Under the pieces are notes generated by a model that was not told where the DNA came from, did not search any database, and was given only the letters and a program-made list of their open reading frames with translations. Below, in pieces: positions 7,116 to 11,354 of a DNA stretch of 11,354 nucleotides. The position numbers were made by a program, and so were the translations under genes. Origin of the DNA: JAWXUD01 sp044432945. Lineage in GTDB: Bacteria; Cyanobacteriota; Vampirovibrionia; Gastranaerophilales; Gastranaerophilaceae. Each line of letters begins with the position of its first letter. Position 1 is the stretch's first letter. The DNA is taken from assembly GCA_044432945.1 (NCBI GenBank), contig JAWXUD010000044.1, positions 1 through 11,354 of the forward strand, given 5' to 3'.

Positions 7116-8081
7116 GTGCTATTGGATTTGTTCAAAAATAATAAATGTTTCAAACTGGTTTGCGGAGCTGGAAATGAAGACGCAATAGAAGTCGAAAAGT
7201 TAGTGGCACTTTATTCCAAAGCTGGCTGTAATTTTTTTGACTTATCAGCCAAGCCTGAGATTGTCGAAGCTGCTAAAAAAGGTTTAGAAATCGCTGGAAT
7301 AAAAGAAGATAGATATTTATGCGTTAGCGTTGGTATTCAAGGCGACCCACACGTTAGCAAAGCGTCAATTGACACAGAAAAATGCGTAAAATGTGGAAAG
7401 TGTAGCACCCAATGTTTACAGCAAGCAATAAAAGAAAATGCGTCCTCATATAAAATCAAAAAAATGAGATGCATCGGCTGTGGCAAATGTGCTAAAATCT
7501 GCCCGAAACAATGTATAGAAATGACTAGTGAATTTATAGATTTAAAAATAACTTTACCACCGATTATCCAATCAGGAATTGACTGTATAGAGTTTCACGC
7601 AATAGGTGAGGACGAAATTGAAGTTGCTGAAAAATGGGAAGATATTAACAACCTTTTTGACGGAGTTCTAAGCATCTGCATCGACCGTTCAAAACTAGGC
7701 AACGAGAAACTTCTGAAAAGAGTTAATCAGATGTTGCTAAAAAGAAAACCACACACCACAATTATCCAAGCTGATGGAGCTCCTATGTCAGGCGGCGAAG
7801 ACGATTTTAAAACAACACTTCAAGCGATAGCCACTGCCGAAATATTTCAAAACGAAAACCTTCCAATATATCTTTTATTATCAGGTGGGACTAATTCCAA
7901 AACCACCTTATTAGCAAAACAATGCAACATAAACGCTGGTGGAATAGCGATAGGCTCATACGCTAGAAAAATTGTTAAAAAATATATCGAACGAGAAGAC
8001 TTCCTAAAAAATGAAGAAATTTTTAACAAAGCACTGACAATAGCCAAAGAATTAGTAGAAACATCATTGGAGCATTTATAG
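7116..8081 (+). CDS. ldpA: LdpA-like protein, 2x[4Fe-4S] ferredoxin domain
   Basis: This is a homologue of LdpA, an iron-sulphur protein known in Synechococcus as a redox-sensitive factor that tunes circadian period with light. Numbering from GTG 7116 gives 321 residues. The N-terminal domain (1-85) contains CFKLVCGAGNED. Two ferredoxin motifs follow: C90-C93-C96-C100 (CVKCGKCSTQC) and C119-C122-C125-C129 (CIGCGKCAKIC), each with all four ligands. The C-terminal LdpA domain has TIIQADGAPMSGGEDDF, LLLSGGTNSKT and GGIAIGSYARKIV. An in-frame TAA at 7107 and no nearby ATG force a TTG or GTG start. GTG 7116 is preferred because AAAGG lies 9 nt upstream, against 3 nt for TTG 7110. No kai gene or photosystem gene is in view, so a clock role cannot be assumed; redox sensing is a more cautious inference. 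The aldolase gene follows after 2 bp. Confidence 0.88.
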   Translation: MLLDLFKNNKCFKLVCGAGNEDAIEVEKLVALYSKAGCNFFDLSAKPEIVEAAKKGLEIAGIKEDRYLCVSVGIQGDPHVSKASIDTEKCVKCGKCSTQCLQQAIKENASSYKIKKMRCIGCGKCAKICPKQCIEMTSEFIDLKITLPPIIQSGIDCIEFHAIGEDEIEVAEKWEDINNLFDGVLSICIDRSKLGNEKLLKRVNQMLLKRKPHTTIIQADGAPMSGGEDDFKTTLQAIATAEIFQNENLPIYLLLSGGTNSKTTLLAKQCNINAGGIAIGSYARKIVKKYIEREDFLKNEEIFNKALTIAKELVETSLEHL

Positions 8082-8083
8082 TA

Positions 8084-9067
8084 ATGACAAAATTAATCGA
8101 TTGCACAATAAGAGATGGTGGACACCTAAATAATTGGAATTTCTCAAACGATTGCGTTAAGCAATCATACATCGCTGCAACAGAAGCTGGTGCTGATTAT
8201 TTTGAAATCGGTTATAGATGCGACACCCCACAAAACAACTGGGGAGAATTTGCCAACTGCAATGATGAATTTTTAAAAGACTTAATCACACCTAACGATT
8301 GCTGCAAAATAGCTATTATGGTTGACGCTGGCAAATGCTCTATTGACAAATTTGCTGACTACAACACTCAAAACACCATCATAAGCCTTGTTAGAGTTGC
8401 GACATATCCTCAAGAACTAAAAAAAGCACTCGAACTTTGCGAAGGATTACACAAAAAAGGGTATGAAGTATTCCTTAACCTAATGGCTGTTTCAAAATAT
8501 TGTGATGAAGATTTTAATTTAATCAGAAATTGGAAAAATAAAAACATCTTACAATCGACTTGCTTTGCTGATAGTTTTGGAGCTTTCACACCTGATGACG
8601 TTGTCAAATATAAAAAAATATTAAATAATATTGGTTTGAATAAAATAAGCTTTCATTCGCACAACAACTTACAACTAGCTTTTGCCAATTCTATCAAAGC
8701 CCTCGAACAAGATTTTTACTCAATAGACGCTACGATTTATGGCATGGGGCGTGGTGCTGGAAACCTACCAGCTGAACTAATGACCACCTATTTATCAAAA
8801 ATGGGTCAGACGAAATATAATCCAAACGCCTATCTAAATATAATTGAAAACTACTATATCGAGCATATGAACCAAACCCCTTGGGGATACAAACTCCAAT
8901 CTATAATTAGTGGACTAAAAAATATTCACCCATACTATATTGATGAATTATATAAACAAAATCCACAAATCGATGAGATTTTAATCAAAGCAGATTTGAT
9001 TAAAAAAAATGCATCAATATCATATGATTTCCAAGATTTGAAAAATATTTTATATAAAAATGATTAA
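8084..9067 (+). CDS. DRE-TIM metallolyase (HMGL-like aldolase family)
   Basis: The 327 residues match the aldolase domain of the HMG-CoA lyase / 4-hydroxy-2-oxovalerate aldolase superfamily. These are TIM barrels that use a divalent metal to make or break a C-C bond next to a 2-oxo acid. Visible landmarks are LIDCTIRDGGHLNNW at the N-terminus (R10-D11 of the DRE motif), the metal-binding H191-S-H193-N-N on a late strand (SFHSHNNLQLAFAN), and GMGRGAGNLPAELM (220-233). The barrel is followed by a C-terminal segment (about 245-327) of unknown role with NPQIDEIL. The start ATG is 2 bp after the ldpA stop, implying one transcript and coupled translation. No aldehyde dehydrogenase partner (DmpF type) is present, so classic catechol meta-cleavage is unlikely. 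The substrate is not predictable. Confidence 0.85.
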   Translation: MTKLIDCTIRDGGHLNNWNFSNDCVKQSYIAATEAGADYFEIGYRCDTPQNNWGEFANCNDEFLKDLITPNDCCKIAIMVDAGKCSIDKFADYNTQNTIISLVRVATYPQELKKALELCEGLHKKGYEVFLNLMAVSKYCDEDFNLIRNWKNKNILQSTCFADSFGAFTPDDVVKYKKILNNIGLNKISFHSHNNLQLAFANSIKALEQDFYSIDATIYGMGRGAGNLPAELMTTYLSKMGQTKYNPNAYLNIIENYYIEHMNQTPWGYKLQSIISGLKNIHPYYIDELYKQNPQIDEILIKADLIKKNASISYDFQDLKNILYKND

Positions 9068-9080
9068 TTATATAAAAACA

Positions 9081-9123
9081 TTTAGAGGCGATTTTCTAAT
9101 AAAATTAGAAAATCGCCTCTAAA
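9081..9123. terminator. Bidirectional terminator between convergent genes
   Basis: A perfect 20-bp inverted repeat (9081-9100 against 9104-9123) with a 3-nt AAA loop. It lies 13 bp after the aldolase stop and 21 bp after the end of the leftward ytxH gene. On the leftward transcript the stem is followed by TGTTTTTATAT, a usable T-run. On the rightward transcript the run is A/T-mixed. It is well placed to stop both transcripts. Confidence 0.85.
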
Positions 9124-9144
9124 TTAAACCAAATTTAAAATAAA

Positions 9145-9411
9145 TTATGCTTCTGCAGTATTTTTTTGTTTATCAATAAGATTTTGAAGTTTTTCTTTAA
9201 TCTCATCACCTTTTTTTTGCATATCAGAAACTACATCATCAGCTTTTGTTTGAATTTCTTTAACTGTATCATCAGCTTTTTTCAAAACACCTTCTGCAGT
9301 ATCTTTAATCATTTCTCTTGTATCTTCACCTGAATTTGGTGCAAGTAAAATCCCAGCAAGCGCTCCTATCGCACCACCTACTAAAAAACCTGCTAAAAAT
9401 TTTGTTGACAT
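9145..9411 (-). CDS. YtxH-domain small membrane-associated protein
   Basis: The 88 residues have a glycine/alanine-rich hydrophobic segment at 4-25 (KFLAGFLVGGAIGALAGILLAP) followed by NSGEDTREMIKDT. This is the YtxH family pattern of one hydrophobic stretch, an AP-x-SG-x-x-x-R motif and then an amphipathic helix. Residues 30-83 are charged and heptad-like (KADDTVKEI, KADDVVSDMQKKGDEI), probably a coiled coil. Family members are often stress-induced, but their molecular role is unknown. The ribosome site AGGAG lies 8 nt before ATG. It is last in the leftward group with DUF948 and a second YtxH protein, 68 bp from the previous gene, with a palindrome in that gap. Confidence 0.88.
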   Translation of the reverse strand: MSTKFLAGFLVGGAIGALAGILLAPNSGEDTREMIKDTAEGVLKKADDTVKEIQTKADDVVSDMQKKGDEIKEKLQNLIDKQKNTAEA

Positions 9412-9448
9412 AATATTTACTCCTATATTTTCATTCTAATTTTACTAC

Positions 9449-9463
9449 ATTATTGACAATAAT
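9449..9463. promoter_or_regulatory. 15-bp palindrome upstream of ytxH, possible operator
   Basis: ATTATTG (9449-9455) and CAATAAT (9457-9463) are exact reverse complements around a single A. The site lies in the 68-bp gap between the DUF948 gene and ytxH. Read leftward it includes TTGTCA, a plausible -35, though the best -10 downstream (TAGAAT) is only 15 bp away. It could be a repressor site for a separate ytxH promoter. A/T-rich palindromes of this size can also arise by chance. Confidence 0.3.
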
Positions 9464-9479
9464 TTATCGCCAAAAATAA

Positions 9480-9848
9480 CTATTTTTTTGCTGATTTGCT
9501 AAACATTTTAAAAGCAGTCGTAAACCCTTTTAAAACACCACCAATAATCGTTTCTGATAAAACTTTAGTTTTACCAAAAGTTTTTTCTACTGCTGATTTA
9601 AAATTATCAACACTTTTATCAGTACTTTTCACTATTGTATTAATCGAACTAAGCGTTTCATTAAGCTCTTTCAAAGTTGGTTTAAGCTCATCATTTAATA
9701 CAATAGAAGTTTCATTCAAATTATTAACCAATTTTGACAAATCAACTAACAATTTTATCAAAAACCCTGCAACAACAACGATAACAACCCCTGTCGCCCA
9801 AGTTAGAAAAGTCAAACCTTGATTTAATGCTATTTGTGAAAATTCCAT
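9480..9848 (-). CDS. DUF948-family membrane protein
   Basis: The 122 residues begin with a short N-terminal segment, one transmembrane helix (about 13-36, TFLTWATGVVIVVVAGFLIKLLVD) and then a long polar helix with heptad-like spacing (SKLVNNLNET, ELKPTLKELNETLSSI, KSTDKSVDNFKSAVEKTFG). This is the DUF948 pattern; the family is of unknown function and commonly sits beside ytxH genes in low-GC bacteria, as here. The helix after the membrane span probably forms a coiled coil that could partner the YtxH proteins, which is inference. The ribosome site AAAGGA lies 7 nt before ATG. It is 23 bp downstream of the first ytxH gene, so the two are likely co-transcribed. Confidence 0.85.
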   Translation of the reverse strand: MEFSQIALNQGLTFLTWATGVVIVVVAGFLIKLLVDLSKLVNNLNETSIVLNDELKPTLKELNETLSSINTIVKSTDKSVDNFKSAVEKTFGKTKVLSETIIGGVLKGFTTAFKMFSKSAKK

Positions 9849-9871
9849 AATTCTATCCTTTATTTTTAATA

Positions 9872-10183
9872 TTAATAACCTAAGCCATCTTCATCAGATT
9901 CTAATTCTTTAGCTTTTTGAAGTTTTTTTGATTGTATCGAATTATACATTTTTCTAAGCTGTCTTTCAAATTTATATTTCATCAAATCAACGTTTTCCAA
10001 CGCTTGTTTTTTTGCATCATTAATCGCTGGAGAATTATCTTCATATAATTTCACAGCTGCTTCTTTAAGTTCTTCTCTAGACTCTTTACCAGATTTTGGA
10101 GCTAAGCAAACACCCGCCAAGATGCCACCAACGACACCAGCAATCAAACCCATTCCAAACAAAAATGATTTTTTATCACTCAT
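9872..10183 (-). CDS. YtxH-domain small membrane-associated protein
   Basis: I place the start at ATG 10181-10183 (MSDKKSFLFGMG), giving 103 residues, because GAGG stands 6 nt upstream. A further ATG 13 codons upstream (MLLLVCYNK...) would overlap the promoter at 10213-10241 and has no ribosome site. The hydrophobic glycine-rich segment is at about 7-27 (FLFGMGLIAGVVGGILAGVCLAP), followed by the family motif KSGKESREELKEAA and a charged helix rich in Lys/Glu. The ending ELESDEDGLGY is acidic. It is a paralogue of the ytxH gene at 9145, and the two flank the DUF948 gene. It heads the envelope-protein operon. Confidence 0.87.
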   Translation of the reverse strand: MSDKKSFLFGMGLIAGVVGGILAGVCLAPKSGKESREELKEAAVKLYEDNSPAINDAKKQALENVDLMKYKFERQLRKMYNSIQSKKLQKAKELESDEDGLGY

Positions 10184-10212
10184 AATTAACCTCGTTTTAT
10201 TATAACAAACCA

Positions 10213-10241
10213 ATAATAACATATTTTTTACAATATTTCAA
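10213..10241 (-). promoter_or_regulatory. Promoter of the YtxH-DUF948-YtxH group
   Basis: Read leftward, -35 TTGAAA (10236-10241), a 17-bp spacer and -10 TATTAT (10213-10218) give a start near 10206, about 23 nt before the ATG at 10183. A second TATAAT sits just downstream (near 10198-10203) without a matching -35. The -35 box begins 5 bp after the XRE gene's stop codon, so the envelope genes can be expressed apart from the regulator. Confidence 0.6.
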
Positions 10242-10245
10242 GTAG

Positions 10246-10563
10246 CTATTCTAAAACGACTTCAACCAACCTATAAAGCATACGTAATTTCTCATCATTA
10301 GCCTGAACAAGTTTTGAATTAATTTTATCAACGATTTCAGCCTTTGTACCAATATGCACAAAAGTAAATAAATCAGACTCATTCACACCTAACGCATAAG
10401 ATATTTTTTCAATATTTTCTTCTTTTGGAAAATGTTTTCCTGCAACCATTCGGCTAATACTTTGCGGATCAATATCTAATTTTTCAGCCAACTCACACTG
10501 TTTTATATTCTTTTTAGTTAGCAATTCCTCTAATCTTTGCCCAAATTTTTCTCTCAACTTCAT
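10246..10563 (-). CDS. XRE-family helix-turn-helix transcriptional regulator
   Basis: The 105 residues have a Cro/C1-type DNA-binding domain over about 1-67. The helix-turn-helix lies at 21-42 (KQCELAEKLDIDPQSISRMVAG), followed by KHFPKEENIEKISYALGVNESDLFTF, a very typical XRE ending. The C-terminal third (about 72-105) is one or two helices (AEIVDKINSKLVQANDEKLRMLYRLVEVVLE in parts), likely for dimerisation; no ligand or peptidase domain is present. AAGGGTG stands 8 nt before ATG. It is transcribed away from the prepilin-like gene, and the 182-bp gap holds a symmetric site that it may bind. A phage-type repressor is possible, but no phage gene is in view. Confidence 0.92.
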   Translation of the reverse strand: MKLREKFGQRLEELLTKKNIKQCELAEKLDIDPQSISRMVAGKHFPKEENIEKISYALGVNESDLFTFVHIGTKAEIVDKINSKLVQANDEKLRMLYRLVEVVLE

Positions 10564-10620
10564 ATCATCAACACCCTTTTAACTCATAGTACGATATCAA
10601 AACGACATAAACATAGAGTG

Positions 10621-10647
10621 ACATGTTGACTTTTTAAAATAACATGT
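10621..10647. promoter_or_regulatory. Operator-like inverted repeat between XRE and prepilin-like genes
   Basis: ACATGTT (10621-10627) and AACATGT (10641-10647) are exact reverse complements with 13 bp between them. Each half contains the self-palindrome ACATGT, and the two are 21 bp apart, about two helical turns. The left half overlaps the -35 of the rightward promoter and the right half lies in its spacer. Binding of a dimeric regulator here would be expected to block that promoter. The divergent XRE protein is the natural candidate, by position only. Confidence 0.45.
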
Positions 10648-10655
10648 AGTATCAT
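10626..10655 (+). promoter_or_regulatory. Promoter for the prepilin-like gene
   Basis: -35 TTGACT (10626-10631), an 18-bp spacer and -10 TATCAT (10650-10655) place the start near 10662, giving an 84-nt leader. Both boxes are one base from consensus. A second candidate -10 (TAGTAT, 10647-10652) has only 15 bp of spacing. Confidence 0.5.
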
Positions 10656-10745
10656 GACATCATTATCAGTAAAAATATGCGTAATATGTATAGAATTTAG
10701 AATTAACTAACTAGATAAAAAACAAGAGCATAAAAGGAGAATTAT

Positions 10746-11354
10746 ATGTTTAAAAGAAAAAAAGCGTTGATACCAAATCCTGTCATTCCGAATTTGCAGA
10801 CTTTCAACTGTGACGAGAACAATTTGTTAAATCGAATTCAAGGTGGCAATCGCATTCCCCTCCACTGGAGGGGTGACCGTGAGGTCGGGGTGGTTTCAAT
10901 TGCGAAGCATTCTGCGTTTACATCAAAAAACGTCATTCCGAATTTGCAGACTTTCGACTGTGACGAGAACAATTTGTTAAATCGAATTCAAGGTGGCAAT
11001 CGCATTCCCCTCCACTGGAGGGGTGACCGTGAGGTCGGGGTGGTTTCGATGGCGAAACGTTCTGCGTTTACTCTAGCGGAAGTATTGATAACCTTAGGTA
11101 TAATCGGCGTTGTATCGGCTATGACGTTGCCGAGCTTGGTAAGCAACTATCAGTATAAAGCTTTGGATACTAAAAAAACTTTGTTTGAAAATCGTCTAGA
11201 AGAAGCTATGAATCAGATGAGATTTCATGAAAAATTAACGGGTTATGACGATGCTGAAGGTTTTGTAGCAGAATTAGGCAAATATTTAAAAATTAATGAA
11301 ACTTGTGATAGTACGAATATGAGTGATTGCTTTCCTAGTATTACAATAAACTCT
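10746..11354 (+). CDS. Prepilin-like (type IV pilin / pseudopilin) protein with a 100-codon leader insertion, 3' partial
   Basis: The frame is open from ATG 10746 to the window edge (203 codons, no stop). ATG 10746 has an excellent ribosome site (AGGAG, 6 nt). The prepilin motif is far downstream: AKRSA^FTLAEVLITLG, with cleavage expected between A107 and F108 and the conserved Glu at mature position 5 (E112). The hydrophobic helix FTLAEVLITLGIIGVVSAM starts the mature protein, which goes on through a helical stretch to a Cys pair (CDSTNMSDC). Such proteins are cut by prepilin peptidase and assembled into pili or type II secretion pseudopili. Leaders are normally under about 30 residues; here residues 7-106 are encoded by two tandem 150-bp units. 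An internal ATG at 11049 (MAKRSAFTLAEVL) would give a normal 6-residue leader, with a G-rich stretch (GGGGTGG) 5 nt upstream. Either start may be used. Confidence 0.8.
   Translation, partial: MFKRKKALIPNPVIPNLQTFNCDENNLLNRIQGGNRIPLHWRGDREVGVVSIAKHSAFTSKNVIPNLQTFDCDENNLLNRIQGGNRIPLHWRGDREVGVVSMAKRSAFTLAEVLITLGIIGVVSAMTLPSLVSNYQYKALDTKKTLFENRLEEAMNQMRFHEKLTGYDDAEGFVAELGKYLKINETCDSTNMSDCFPSITINS
10857..10886 (+). repeat. Hairpin core of repeat unit 1
   Basis: CCCCTCCA (10857-10864) and TGGAGGGG (10866-10873) form a near-continuous palindrome. It is followed at once by GACC-GTGA-GGTC (10875-10886), a second small hairpin. GC-rich double hairpins of this kind are typical of short dispersed bacterial repeat elements. 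Confidence 0.8.
11007..11036 (+). repeat. Hairpin core of repeat unit 2
   Basis: Identical to the core in unit 1, shifted by 150 bp: CCCCTCCA (11007-11014) with TGGAGGGG (11016-11023), then GACC-GTGA-GGTC (11025-11036). In mRNA it ends 12 nt before the internal ATG at 11049 and could influence use of that start. Confidence 0.8.

Larger units (their letters stand above)
10764..11063 (+). repeat. Two 150-bp in-frame tandem repeat units inside the prepilin leader
   Basis: Unit 1 is 10764-10913 and unit 2 is 10914-11063; GCGTT opens unit 1, unit 2 and the sequence straight after them (11064). The first 18 bp of the units have diverged. From 10782 to 10919 against 10932 to 11069 I count 5 differences in 138 bp. 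The units are visibly more GC-rich than their surroundings. Each encodes VIPNLQTF, then NLLNRIQGGNRIPLHWRGD and REVGVVS, and keeps the frame open. Removing exactly 300 bp joins MFKRKKA to FTLAEVLITLG, a normal prepilin start. This looks like insertion of a dispersed palindromic element plus tandem duplication. Confidence 0.9.

Noticed and set aside
10144..10222. Longer 116-residue version of the first YtxH protein starting MLLLVCYNK
   Set aside because: It has no ribosome site and its extra codons overlap the promoter; the start at 10183 has GAGG at proper distance and begins with a family-like N-terminus.
10764..11063. CRISPR array or transposon ends for the 150-bp units
   Set aside because: There are only two long, nearly identical adjacent units with no spacers, no transposase, no terminal inverted repeats at their borders, and an open reading frame through both.

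Overview
The window is AT-rich bacterial DNA using the standard bacterial code (TGA is a stop at ruvA, TGG is Trp). It most likely comes from a non-photosynthetic relative of cyanobacteria, the Melainabacteria / Candidatus Gastranaerophilales type. Three things suggest this: a close homologue of the cyanobacterial protein LdpA, a prepilin-like protein with the AFTLAEVLITLG start typical of these genomes, and single-domain YtxH and DUF948 envelope proteins. The assignment is inference from protein content; no rRNA or marker set was available.

Positions 1-4940 hold housekeeping genes read leftward. A five-gene cluster runs ppiC (parvulin) - M24 aminopeptidase P - SpoU/TrmH methyltransferase - dnaA - ruvA. 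The first two junctions overlap as TAATG and the later gaps are 4 and 19 bp, so it is probably one operon. A separate leftward gene with its own promoter is cut by the left edge (1-117). dnaA has no dnaN next to it and no visible DnaA-box cluster.

Positions 4941-5405 are mostly non-coding. They hold two unexplained stem-loops, then a complete tRNA-Gly(UCC) transcription unit with promoter, tRNA with encoded CCA, and intrinsic terminator.

Positions 5406-9123 are read rightward. First comes a 537-residue protein of unknown role with a phosphoribosyltransferase-like C-terminal half. Then comes a two-gene unit: an LdpA-like 2x[4Fe-4S] protein starting at a non-ATG codon, and a DRE-TIM (HMGL-like) aldolase 2 bp downstream. 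A 20-bp perfect hairpin at 9081-9123 separates this unit from the convergent genes to the right.

Positions 9145-10563 are read leftward: a small XRE regulator, then YtxH, DUF948 and YtxH envelope proteins. From about 10620 a rightward promoter, overlapped by a symmetric operator-like site, drives a prepilin-like gene that runs off the right edge. Its leader-coding region carries exactly 300 bp of extra DNA: two in-frame 150-bp tandem units that contain hairpins. They separate a perfect ribosome site and start codon from the prepilin motif. This, the PRTase-like protein, and LdpA outside photosynthetic cyanobacteria are the points most worth following up.
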